Assembly: GCA_963803065.1 (NCBI GenBank)
Contig: CAWDKW010000004.1
Span: 62,001-126,000, forward strand
DNA from: DASXMT01 sp963803065
GTDB taxonomy: Bacteria > Actinomycetota > Acidimicrobiia > Acidimicrobiales > RAAP-2
Direction of reading: 5' to 3'
Length of the DNA: 64,000 bases
The notes beneath the pieces are model-generated. The model was not told where the DNA came from and searched no databases. It worked only from the letters and a program-made list of their open reading frames with translations. The first letter of the stretch is position 1, and each line of letters starts with the position of its first letter. Positions 41,999-54,787 of the stretch are shown here, in pieces. A program made the position numbers and the translations under genes.

Positions 41999-42945
41999 TC
42001 GGTGTGACTGTGAGCCAAGAAGAGACCAACCAGCCCCGTGAGGGCCAAGACGCCGGCGATGCGGCCGAGGCCGCGGTTGCCACCGCCGCGCCGGTGAACG
42101 CCGGCTCCGAAGCCCCTGCGGTCGGTTCCGAGGTCCCGGAGGTCCCGGGCGTCGACGCCGACCCCCTGGCTGACCTGGCCGCCGAGGTCGAGGACTCAGC
42201 CGGGGCCGACGCCGCTGGCCCCTCAGCCGAGACCGGGGACACCACCACTGGAGCCGAGGCCGTCGCCGGAGCCGAGGCCGTCGCCGAGGCCGACGTCGGA
42301 GCCGAGGCCGTCGCCGACGCCGCCGCCGCCGACGCCGGCGAGACCGGGGACGACGCCTTCGACGAGGTCGAGGACGAGCCCTACGTCATGAGCCCCTACG
42401 ACCAGCCCGGAAGCTGGTACGTCGTCCACACCTACGCCGGCTACGAGAACAAGGTGAAGTCGAACCTCCACAGCCGGACCGCCTCGATGAACATGGAGGA
42501 TCGGATCTACGAGGTCGTGATCCCCATGGAGGACGTCGTCGAGTTCAAGAACGGGAAGAAGGTGGTCGTCCAGAAGAAGGTGTTCCCGGGCTACCTCCTC
42601 TGCCGGTGCGAGCTGGACGACGACAGCTGGTCGGTCATCCGCAACACGCCGGGGGTCACCGGCTTCGTGGGCCCGGGCACCAAGCCCACCCCGCTGTCCC
42701 GCCGGGAGGTCGAGGGAATCCTCCAGGTCAAGGTGGAGGGGGCCGAGGCCCCGGTGAAGCGCAGCCGCCCTCGCCTCGAGCACGAGGTCGGGGAGACGGT
42801 CCGGGTCAAGGAAGGCCCCTTCGCCGACTTCTCGGGCCAGATCGCCGAGATCAACGAGGACCAGCTGAAGCTCAAGGTCCTCGTCAACATCTTCGGCCGG
42901 GAGACCCCGGTCGAGCTCGAATTCAGCCAGGTCGCAAAGCTGTAG
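41995..42945 (+). CDS. nusG: Transcription termination/antitermination protein NusG with acidic N-terminal extension
   Basis: 316 residues if it starts at GTG 41995, which overlaps the secE stop (GTGA); in-frame GTGs at 42004 and 42010 are alternatives. About 135 N-terminal residues are acidic and Ala-rich (repeats such as GAEAVAGAEAVAEADVGAEA). The NGN domain follows (GSWYVVHTYAGYENKVKSNL, VFPGYLLCRCELDD, VTGFVGPGTKPTPL), then the KOW domain (VGETVRVKEGPFADFSGQIA). NusG binds RNA polymerase and couples it to Rho or the ribosome. The extension is long even for actinobacteria. Confidence 0.95.
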   Translation: MIGVTVSQEETNQPREGQDAGDAAEAAVATAAPVNAGSEAPAVGSEVPEVPGVDADPLADLAAEVEDSAGADAAGPSAETGDTTTGAEAVAGAEAVAEADVGAEAVADAAAADAGETGDDAFDEVEDEPYVMSPYDQPGSWYVVHTYAGYENKVKSNLHSRTASMNMEDRIYEVVIPMEDVVEFKNGKKVVVQKKVFPGYLLCRCELDDDSWSVIRNTPGVTGFVGPGTKPTPLSRREVEGILQVKVEGAEAPVKRSRPRLEHEVGETVRVKEGPFADFSGQIAEINEDQLKLKVLVNIFGRETPVELEFSQVAKL

Positions 42946-42974
42946 CCCGGCAGTACACGTAAGGAGCACCACCG

Positions 42975-43406
42975 ATGCCACCGAAGAAGCGCGTCCTCGC
43001 AGTCGTAAAGATCCAGCTCCCAGCGGGCGGCGCTACCCCCGCGCCGCCGGTGGGTACGGCCCTCGGCCCCCACGGCGTCCAGACCATGGAGTTCTGCAAG
43101 CAGTACAACGCGGCCACCGAGAACCAGCGGGGCTCGATCATCCCGGTCGACATCACCATCTACGAGGACCGGACCTTCTCGTTCGTCCTCAAGACCCCTC
43201 CGACCCCCGCCCTGCTCCGCCAGGCCGCCGGGCTCGAGAAGGGCGCGTCCGTTGCCGGTCGGGAACAGGTCGGCACGGTGACCGACACCCAGATCGCCGA
43301 GATCGCAGCCATCAAGCTGCCCGACCTGAACACCGACGACGTGGAGGCAGCCAAGAAGCAGGTTGCCGGCACGGCCCGGTCCATGGGCATCGCCGTCAGC
43401 GGCTGA
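42975..43406 (+). CDS. rplK: 50S ribosomal protein L11
   Basis: 143 residues, normal length: KRVLAVVKIQLPAGGATPAP, PVGTALGPHGVQTMEFCKQY, and the rRNA-binding C domain with LKTPPTPALLRQAAGLEKGA and a typical end TARSMGIAVSG. It forms the GTPase-associated centre stalk base with 23S rRNA. AAGGAG lies before the ATG. It precedes rplA as usual. Confidence 0.97.
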   Translation: MPPKKRVLAVVKIQLPAGGATPAPPVGTALGPHGVQTMEFCKQYNAATENQRGSIIPVDITIYEDRTFSFVLKTPPTPALLRQAAGLEKGASVAGREQVGTVTDTQIAEIAAIKLPDLNTDDVEAAKKQVAGTARSMGIAVSG

Positions 43407-43446
43407 GCCCGGGCCGCAGACGATCCAGGAAACGGAGAACCCCACA

Positions 43447-44169
43447 GTGTCCAGAGGCAAGAAGTACAAGGCGAGCACCGCCCAGTTCGATCGCGAGCAG
43501 CTCTATTCGGCGGCCGAGGCGGTCGATCTGGTGAAGGCTACGGCCAAGGCGTCGTTCGACGAAACCGTCGAGGTGGCCGTCCGCCTTGGCGTTGACCCGC
43601 GCAAGGCCGACCAGATCGTCCGGGGCACCCTGTCACTGCCGGCCGGCACGGGCCGGACCACCCGGGTGGTCGTCTTCGCCGCCGGGGAGAAGGCGGCCGA
43701 CGCCCGCCAGGCGGGAGCCGACGTGGTGGGGGCCGATGACCTCGTGGCCCGGGTGGCCAACGAGGGGTTCTTGGACTTCGACATCGCCATCGCCACCCCT
43801 GACCTGATGGGCCAGGTCGGGACGCTTGGTCGAGTGCTCGGGCCCCGGGGCCTGATGCCCAACCCGAAGACGGGCACCGTGACCGACGACGTCGAGAAGG
43901 CGGTCATGGAGTTCAAGGGTGGCCGGGTCGAGTACCGGACCGACAAGGTGGGCAATGTCCACCTGCGCATCGGCAAGGCGTCCTTCGACCGGTCCCAGCT
44001 CCTCGAGAACCTGCACGCGGTGATGGACGAGCTGAACCGGGCCAAGCCGGCCTCGGCCAAGGGCCGCTACGTCCGGGCGATCACGCTCTCGTCGACCATG
44101 GGGCCGGGTATCTCCGTCGACCCGCTGCGCGTTCGCCGCACCGACGACGAATTGGCGGCGTCGGCGTAG
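43447..44169 (+). CDS. rplA: 50S ribosomal protein L1
   Basis: 240 residues from GTG 43447, following AACGGAGAA. Typical L1 blocks: RGKKYKASTAQFDREQLYSA, VDPRKADQIVRGTLSLPAGT, VGTLGRVLGPRGLMPNPKTG, TDKVGNVHLRIGKASF and TLSSTMGPGISVDP. It forms the E-site stalk and may repress its own operon. Confidence 0.97.
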   Translation: MSRGKKYKASTAQFDREQLYSAAEAVDLVKATAKASFDETVEVAVRLGVDPRKADQIVRGTLSLPAGTGRTTRVVVFAAGEKAADARQAGADVVGADDLVARVANEGFLDFDIAIATPDLMGQVGTLGRVLGPRGLMPNPKTGTVTDDVEKAVMEFKGGRVEYRTDKVGNVHLRIGKASFDRSQLLENLHAVMDELNRAKPASAKGRYVRAITLSSTMGPGISVDPLRVRRTDDELAASA

Positions 44170-44249
44170 GGCGCCGTCGCACCGCCGGCCTGGCTCGCCT
44201 GGCCGACAAGACCCCGACGCGCTAGCGTGCTCGGGCTACAACTGAAGTT

Positions 44250-44395
44250 CGAACTGCCGTAGACCTCCGGTGTGCCTGTCCCAGGTACCGAAGGGACCCC
44301 GTCCGGGTCCGCCTGATGAGGCGTTCCGCACCGAGCAGCTGTGCTCGTGCGTCACCACTCGATGGTGTCTGCGGCCCGTGTCCGAGCGTGAGCTC
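44250..44395 (+). ncRNA. Probable L10 (rplJL) leader RNA
   Basis: The 236-nt gap before rplJ contains GTAGACCTCCGGTGTGCCTG followed by GTACCGAAGGGACCCC-type stems and a run of hairpins up to the ribosome-binding site. This is where actinobacteria carry the L10-binding autoregulatory leader, and the words resemble it. A TAGCGT word at 44223-44228 may be its -10. Boundaries are approximate. Confidence 0.55.
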
Positions 44396-44405
44396 TGGAG
44401 GGACC

Positions 44406-45092
44406 ATGGACAATCCGAGGGCCGACAAGGTGGCCGTGGTGAACGAAGTGCGGGGACGCCTCGAGGCATCCGGGGGTGCGCTGCTGACCGAGTACCGCGG
44501 TCTCAGCGTGGCCGAGCTGGCCGAGCTGCGCCGCGCATTGGCCGTCGCCGGCGGCGAGTACAAGGTCTACAAGAACACGCTGGTCCGCTTGGCCGTGGCC
44601 GACGGCCCCAAGGCCCCGATCCAGGACCTGTTGACCGGGCCCACCGCGATCGCGTTCGTCGACGGCGACGTCAGCGCGGTGGCCAAGGCCCTGCGTGACT
44701 TCGCCCGGACCAACCCGAGCCTGGTGGTGAAGGGCGGCATCGTCGGGGACGGGCTGCTGTCCGCCTCGGAGATCACCGTCCTGGCCGACCTTCCCTCTCG
44801 CGAAGTGCTCCTGGCCCAGGTCGCCGGGGGGTTCGCGGCGCCGATGCAGCAGCTTGCCGGCCTGATCGAGGCGCTTCCCCGCAACCTCGCCTACGGCCTG
44901 GCTGCCCTCGTGGCCAAGCGCGGGGACGACGGAGCGGCCGAAGCAGAGGCTCCGGCCACCGAAGCACCGAGCGAGCCCGCAGCCGAAGCAGAGGCTCCGG
45001 CCACCGAGGCGGCAAGCGAGCCCGCAGCCGAGCCGGCGGCTTCGGCACCTGAGGCAGCAGCCGGGGCAGCAGCCGACGGAGCGCCGGAGTAG
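44406..45092 (+). CDS. rplJ: 50S ribosomal protein L10 with Ala/Glu-rich C-terminal tail
   Basis: 228 residues from ATG 44406. The first 170 are normal L10: EVRGRLEASGGALLTEYRGL, VAGGEYKVYKNTLVRLAVAD, and a C-terminal helix that anchors L7/L12 dimers. A tail of about 55 residues follows (AEAEAPATEAPSEPAA repeated), produced by a 45-bp tandem duplication. L10 with L12 also autoregulates through the leader. Confidence 0.96.
   Translation: MDNPRADKVAVVNEVRGRLEASGGALLTEYRGLSVAELAELRRALAVAGGEYKVYKNTLVRLAVADGPKAPIQDLLTGPTAIAFVDGDVSAVAKALRDFARTNPSLVVKGGIVGDGLLSASEITVLADLPSREVLLAQVAGGFAAPMQQLAGLIEALPRNLAYGLAALVAKRGDDGAAEAEAPATEAPSEPAAEAEAPATEAASEPAAEPAASAPEAAAGAAADGAPE
44937..45026. repeat. 45-bp in-frame tandem duplication in the rplJ tail
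   Basis: 44937-44981 and 44982-45026 are nearly identical; each encodes a 15-residue Ala/Glu/Pro unit. Confidence 0.9.
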
Positions 45093-45190
45093 CCCGACGG
45101 GCGAGCCGGACCGACCGATCGAAACGTCGACAGACCACCAGTTCAAAAGACCAACCAATCACAGACCAAAAGCACGTAAGGAGCACCAAG

Positions 45191-45589
45191 ATGGCAGGCA
45201 CCCTGACCAAGGACCAGATTCTGGACGGCATCGCTGAGCTGTCCGTTCTCGAGCTGAGCGAGCTGCTCAAGGACTTCGAGGAGCGCTTCGGCGTCACCGC
45301 CGCCGCCCCCGTGGCCGTGGCTGCGGCCGCTCCCGCCGCCGGTGGCGGTGGCGAGGCCGCTGGAGGCGAGGAGGAGAAGAGCGAGTTCGATGTCATCCTC
45401 ACCGGAGCCGGCGACAAGAAGATCCAGGTCATCAAGGAGGTACGTTCGCTCACCAGCCTGGGCCTGAAGGAGGCCAAGGACCTGGTGGACGGGGCCCCCA
45501 AGCCCGTCCTGGAGAAGGCGAGCAAGGAAGACGCCGAGAAGGCCAAGGCCCAGCTCGAGGGAGCCGGCGCCAGCGTCGAGCTCAAGTAG
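45191..45589 (+). CDS. rplL: 50S ribosomal protein L7/L12
   Basis: 132 residues. The N-terminal dimerisation helices (LTKDQILDGIAELSVLELSE), an Ala/Gly hinge, and the C-terminal factor-binding domain (FDVILTGAGDKKIQVIKEVR, SLTSLGLKEAKDLVDGAPKP) are all present. It recruits translation GTPases. AAGGAG lies 8 nt upstream of ATG. Confidence 0.97.
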   Translation: MAGTLTKDQILDGIAELSVLELSELLKDFEERFGVTAAAPVAVAAAAPAAGGGGEAAGGEEEKSEFDVILTGAGDKKIQVIKEVRSLTSLGLKEAKDLVDGAPKPVLEKASKEDAEKAKAQLEGAGASVELK

Positions 45590-45597
45590 CCGATTCG

Positions 45598-45630
45598 GCC
45601 CCGGACCGCCGGTCGACGGTGGCCCGGGGC
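45598..45630 (+). terminator. Strong hairpin (attenuator) between rplL and rpoB
   Basis: A 14-bp stem (5' arm 45598-45611, 3' arm 45617-45630) with one mismatch and one G-U pair and a 5-nt loop, 8 nt after the rplL stop. There is no U-tract, so it may only partly terminate or mark an RNA-processing site, as known between rplL and rpoB in other bacteria. Confidence 0.55.
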
Positions 45631-45689
45631 TCGAACAGGGCCTCGTCCGGGGACCGAAAGCACCCTGAACAGGAAGTTCGCCTCAAACC

Positions 45690-45718
45690 TTGACGGCGGG
45701 CGGTCTTCCTCCTACCCT
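45690..45718 (+). promoter_or_regulatory. rpoBC promoter P1
   Basis: TTGACG, 17-bp spacer, TACCCT. Good match to a housekeeping sigma promoter. It lies within the 367-bp gap between rplL and rpoB; the rest of that gap holds the hairpin upstream and P2 downstream. Confidence 0.7.
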
Positions 45719-45754
45719 GAGCTTGCCTAATCCAGGGGATTTGTGTCCCCCGGG

Positions 45755-45783
45755 TTGTGATCGCGTGCTCATCCGTATAGGAT
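45755..45783 (+). promoter_or_regulatory. rpoBC promoter P2
   Basis: TTGTGA, 17-bp spacer, TAGGAT. It would give a leader of about 165 nt before the TTG start of rpoB. Confidence 0.65.
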
Positions 45784-45956
45784 GTCTAGTTGCCGTGCCG
45801 CTCCTGACGCCTTCTCTGCTTTTTCAGGCTGAATGACGCGCGCCTCGGCGCCCCGACGAGAGCTCCAGCTGTCGTTGGCGACCCTTTGTTCACATAAGTC
45901 ACACCGCCGTACCCACACGTCGCCCTGTCCAACACGCAACTGGGAGGAGTAGGCCG

Positions 45957-48900
45957 TTGCCTGCACGGTCCAAGAGCCCGGAACGCTTTTCCTTCGCCAA
46001 CATTGAAGAGGCCCTACCGCTACCCGACCTGGTCGCCATCCAGCGAGATTCCTTCCAGTGGTTTCTGGACAAGGGTCTGGCCGAGGCGTTCAACGACATC
46101 AGCCCGATCGAGGACTTCACCGGCCAGCTGAGCCTGGAGCTGGAGTTCGACCCCACCGATCCTGACCTGCGCCCGCCGCCGAAGTTCTCGGTCGAGGAGT
46201 GCAAGGAAAAGGACATGACCTATGCCGCCCCGGTCTTCGTCCGGGCGCGGTTCATGAACGCCAGCACCGGCGAGATCAAAGAGCAGACCGTCTTCATGGG
46301 GGACTTCCCGGTGATGACGGACAAGGGCACGTTCATCGTCAACGGGACCGAGCGCGTGGTGGTCAGCCAGTTGGTCCGCTCGCCGGGAGTCATCTTCCAG
46401 CCCGGCCGGGACGCCAAGACCGTGTTCACCGGGACGATCCACCCCTACCGGGGCGAGTGGATCGAGTTCGATGTCGAGGCCAAGCCGTCCAAGGATGTCA
46501 CCGCCGGCTGCCGGGTCGCCCGCAAGCGCCGCCTGTCCCTCTTCGTGCTGCTCCGCGCCCTCGGCTATGAGGACCAGGGCTTCTTGGAGCGGTTCGTCCG
46601 CCACTTCGACTTCCTCGAGGGCCAGTGGGAGAAGGAGCAGAGCATCGCCCCCACCCGGGAGGAAGCACTGCTCGAGATCTACAAGCGAGCGCGCCCCGGC
46701 GAGCCGCTGTCGGTCGAGTCCGCCCGCCAGTACTTCGAGAACGCATTCTTCAACCCGAAGCGTTATGACCTCACCCGGGTCGGCCGCTACAAGCTGAACC
46801 GGAAGCTGGGGCCGGAGATCGAGCGGATCTCCGACATCCTGCAGATCGACCTGGAGCGCCCCTCGCCGACCCAGGGCGTCCTCAGCCCCTCGGAGATCCT
46901 GGCCTCGGCCACCTACATGCTCCACTTGGCCCTGCACATGGCCGATGGCGAGTCGGGGTACCGCATCGACGACCAGGACCACTTCGCCAACCGGCGCATC
47001 CGTTCGGTCGGCGAGCTGATCCAGAATCAGGTCCGTGTGGGCCTGTCCCGCATGGAGCGGGTGGTCCGCGAGCGCATGACCACCCAGGACGTGGAGGCCA
47101 TCACCCCCCAGACCCTGATCAACATCCGCCCCGTGGTCGCGGCGGTGAAGGAGTTCTTCGGGACCAGCCAGCTCAGCCAGTTCATGGACCAGAACAACCC
47201 CCTGTCCGGCCTGGCCCACAAGCGGCGCCTGTCGGCACTGGGCCCCGGCGGCCTCTCCGCGAGCGTGCCGGGTTCGAGGTCCGCGACGTGCACACCTCCC
47301 ACTACGGGCGGATGTGCCCCATCGAGACCCCCGAGGGCCCGAACATCGGCCTGATCGGCTCGCTGGCCACCTACGCCCGGGTGAACGAGTACGGCTTCAT
47401 CGAGACGCCCTACCGCAAGGTCGTCGACGGTCAGGTGACCAAAGAGGTCACCTACCTGGCCGCCGATGAGGAGGAAGAGCACGTCATCGCCCAGGCGTCG
47501 GCCGCCCTCGACGACGACGGCCATTTCTCCGAGGAGAAGGTGCTCGTCCGCCGAGGCCCGCAGGGCACCGGCGTCCGGGTGGGTGCCGTCACCACCTCGT
47601 ACGGGACCACCTCGGAGATCGACTTCGTGTCCCCGGCCGAGGTCGACCTGATGGACGTCTCGCCCAAGCAGATCGTGTCGGTATCCACCGCCTTGATCCC
47701 CTTCGTCGAGCACGACGACGCCAACCGCGCCCTGATGGGCGCCAACATGCAGAAGCAGGCCGTCCCCTTGGTGGTGCCCGAGGCGCCTTACATCGGGACC
47801 GGCGTGGAGGCACGCGCGGCGCGGGATGCCGGTGACGTGGTGCTGGCCGAGGGCGAGGGCACCGTGGTCGAGGTGTCGGGCGAGGCCATCACGGTCGAGT
47901 ACCGGGCCGGGGCGAAGGACCGCCAAGGCGCCGACCTCGGCCGCAAGGTCTACCGCCTGGCCAAGTTCCGCCGTTCGAACCAGAACACCGCCATCAACCA
48001 GAAGGTCATCGTCGAAGAGGGCCAGAAGGTCACCCGTGGCGACGTTTTGGCCGACGGTCCCTCCACCCACAACGGCGAGCTGGCTCTGGGCAAGAACCTG
48101 CTGGTGGCCTTCATGCCCTGGGAGGGCTACAACTACGAGGACGCCATCATCCTCTCCGAGCGACTGGTGAAGGACGACGTGCTCACGTCGATCCACATCG
48201 AGGAGCACGAGGTGGACGCCCGTGACACCAAGCTCGGGGCCGAGGAGATCACCCGGGACATCCCCAACCTTTCCGAGGAGATCCTGGCCGATCTGGACGA
48301 GCGCGGGATCATCCGCATCGGCGCCGAGGTCGACGCCGGCGACGTGCTGGTGGGCAAGGTCACCCCCAAGGGCGAGACGGAGCAGACGCCCGAAGAGCGC
48401 CTGCTGCGGGCCATCTTCGGCGAGAAGGCCAGAGAGGTCCGGGACACCTCGTTGAAGGTGCCCCACGGCGAGTCGGGCAAGGTCATCGATGTCCGGGTGT
48501 TCTCCCGGGAGGACTCGCACGAGCTGCCGCCGGGGGTCAACCAGCTGGTCCGGGTGTACGTGGCCCAGCGACGCAAGATCTCCGAGGGCGACAAGCTCGC
48601 CGGCCGGCACGGGAACAAGGGCGTCATCTCCAAGATCCTTCCGATCGAGGACATGCCCTACCAGGCCGACGGCACCCCGGTGGACATCATCTTGAACCCG
48701 CTCGGCGTGCCCAGCCGGATGAACGTCGGCCAGGTGCTCGAGTCGCACCTCGGCTACGCCGCCCGCTGGGGGTGGGAGGGCGCCGGCTCGGCGTCCGCGC
48801 TGCCGCTGCGGGGTACCGAGACCAAGACCCGGCCGAGGACCGACCCGTCGGTGTGGGTGTCCACGCCGGTGTTCGACGGGGCCCACTGGGACGAGGAGGT

Positions 48901-49531
48901 CGACGCCGGGAAGCACCCGACCATCCAGCAGATCTTCGGCCGGCTCAACTCGGACTCGGCTGACGGCAACGTCCAGGTGGGCACGGACGGCAAGACGACC
49001 CTCTACAACGGGCGGACCGGGGAGGCGTACGACAACCCCATCTCGGTGGGGTACGTCTACATCCTGAAGCTGCACCACCTGGTCGACGACAAGATCCACG
49101 CCCGCTCGACCGGCCCCTACTCCATGATCACCCAGCAGCCGCTGGGTGGGAAGGCGCAGTTCGGTGGTCAGCGCTTCGGGGAGATGGAGGTCTGGGCGCT
49201 CGAGGCCTTCGGCGCCGCCTACGCCCTCCAGGAGCTGCTCACCATCAAGTCCGACGACGTGCTCGGGCGGGTCAAGGTCTACGAGGCCATCGTGAAGGGG
49301 GAGAACATCCCCGAGCCGGGTATCCCGGAGAGCTTCAAGGTGCTCATCAAGGAAATGCAGTCGCTCTGTCTCGACGTCGAGGTGTTGTCCACCACCGGCG
49401 AGGAGATCGAGATGCGCGAGCTGGACGAGGACGTGTTCCGCACGGCCGAGGAACTGGGCATCGACATCAGCCGGCCCGAACGCGGTTCGGACGAAGAGGA
49501 TGCCCGGCGTGCAGCGGAAAGGGGTTTCTAG
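45957..49531 (+). CDS. rpoB: RNA polymerase beta subunit, interrupted by a one-base deletion near 47258
   Basis: A gene for a beta subunit of about 1191 residues, starting TTG 45957 with GGGAGGAG upstream. The first frame covers 45957 to about 47257 and the second about 47258 to 49531. The break is inside SALGPGGLS|RERAGFEVRDVH: the sequence CTCTCCGCGAGCG lacks one C relative to the codons expected for Leu-Ser-Arg-Glu-Arg. Before it lie the rifampicin-region residues GTSQLSQFMDQNNPLSGLAH; after it VRDVHTSHYGRMCPIETPEG continues without loss. Both parts are otherwise highly conserved. Because rpoB is essential, a sequencing or assembly error in a C-run is the likely cause; no slippery site is visible. 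Confidence 0.95.
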
Positions 49532-53611
<4,080 letters not shown>

Positions 53612-53627
53612 CCGGGTCCCGTCGGCA

Positions 53628-53665
53628 CTGCCCGGGTCGCCCCGTTCGACGGGGGGCCCGGGCAG
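53628..53665 (+). terminator. rpoBC terminator hairpin
   Basis: CTGCCCGGG...CCCGGGCAG outer stem (9 bp) with an inner CCCCG/CGGGG stem around TTCGA, 17 nt after the rpoC stop. It lacks a U-tract, common for actinobacterial terminators. Confidence 0.6.
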
Positions 53666-53760
53666 CCTGCTGCCGCGGTCGGGGCCGCCCGGTTCGCCAC
53701 TACACTGGATGAGGCGACCGCACCCCGAGGTGTCGGCGGGCAGTTCGCGCCACGACCCGT

Positions 53761-53790
53761 TTGCCCTGTAGGGGGCCGATGCCGTAGGAT
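53761..53790 (+). promoter_or_regulatory. Promoter for the rpsL-rpsG-fusA-tuf operon
   Basis: TTGCCC, 18-bp spacer, TAGGAT, giving a leader of about 75 nt before the rpsL GTG at 53873. Confidence 0.6.
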
Positions 53791-53872
53791 TTCCTGTCTG
53801 CACGGGCACCCGCCGGATGCGTGTCGTGCCCCGTTCCGCAGGCCACCCGCAGTTCAAACGTAGAGGTAACGC

Positions 53873-54244
53873 GTGCCCACGATTTCCCAGCTCGTCCGCA
53901 AGGGTCGAGCCACCAAGGCGACGAAGACGAAGACCCCGGCTCTCCGGGGCGCCCCCCAGCGGCGGGGGGTTTGCACGCGGGTGTACACCCATACGCCGAA
54001 GAAGCCGAATTCGGCCCTGCGCAAGGTGGCCCGGGTCCGTCTCACCAGCGGCGCCGAGATCACCGCCTACATCCCCGGCGAGGGACACAACCTCCAGGAG
54101 CACTCGATCGTCCTCGTCCGCGGTGGCCGGGTGAAGGACCTCCCCGGCGTCCGCTACAAGGTCATCCGCGGCACCCTCGACGCCTCCGGGGTCCGGGACC
54201 GCAACCAGGCTCGCAGCCGCTACGGCGCGAAGAAGGAGTCCTGA
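53873..54244 (+). CDS. rpsL: 30S ribosomal protein S12
   Basis: 123 residues from GTG. The decoding-centre loops are wild type: THTPKKPNSALRKVARVRLT and PGEGHNLQEHSIVLVRGGRV with LPGVRYKVIRG, i.e. none of the usual streptomycin-resistance changes at the conserved lysines. It ends SRYGAKKES, 1 nt before rpsG. Confidence 0.98.
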   Translation: MPTISQLVRKGRATKATKTKTPALRGAPQRRGVCTRVYTHTPKKPNSALRKVARVRLTSGAEITAYIPGEGHNLQEHSIVLVRGGRVKDLPGVRYKVIRGTLDASGVRDRNQARSRYGAKKES

Positions 54245-54245
54245 G

Positions 54246-54716
54246 ATGCCCCGCAAAGGTCCGGCCGTACGCCGGGAGCTCATGCCCGACCCGGTCTACC
54301 GGTCGGTCCTGGTCACCCAGGTGGTCAACAAGGTCCTGAGCCGGGGCAAGCGCACCTTGGCCGAGCGCATCGTCTACACGGCGCTGACCGACGTGGAGGA
54401 GAAGATGGGGACCGATCCGGTCGCCGTCTTGAAGAAGGCGGTCGAGAACGTGCGTCCCGAGCTCGAGGTGCGCCCCCGCCGCGTCGGCGGGGCCACGTAC
54501 CAGGTCCCCGTCGAGGTCCGACCCCGCCGGGCCACCACCCTGGCCATCCGCTGGTTGGTCGGGTACTCCCAGCAGCGCCGCGAGAAGACGATGGCCGAGC
54601 GGCTCTCCGCCGAGATCCGCGATGCGGCCAACGGCATCGGCACCGCAGTGAAGCGCCGTGAGGACCTCCACAAGATGGCGGAGTCCAACAAGGCCTTCGC
54701 CCACTACCGCTGGTAG
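54246..54716 (+). CDS. rpsG: 30S ribosomal protein S7
   Basis: 156 residues, normal length: PRKGPAVRRELMPDPVYRSV, VLKKAVENVRPELEVRPRRV, GGATYQVPVEVRPRRATTLA, and the end KAFAHYRW. It nucleates assembly of the 30S head and often regulates the str operon. Confidence 0.98.
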   Translation: MPRKGPAVRRELMPDPVYRSVLVTQVVNKVLSRGKRTLAERIVYTALTDVEEKMGTDPVAVLKKAVENVRPELEVRPRRVGGATYQVPVEVRPRRATTLAIRWLVGYSQQRREKTMAERLSAEIRDAANGIGTAVKRREDLHKMAESNKAFAHYRW

Positions 54717-54787
54717 TCCGGTGCGGGAACATCCGCGCCGCTGGCCACCACCACAGTCCACAAGCACGACCCGAGAGCTGATTCACC

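Noticed and set aside
47225..47300. Programmed ribosomal frameshifting in rpoB
   Set aside because: No slippery heptamer, no evident downstream pseudoknot, and the position in a C-run of the most conserved part fits a sequence error better.
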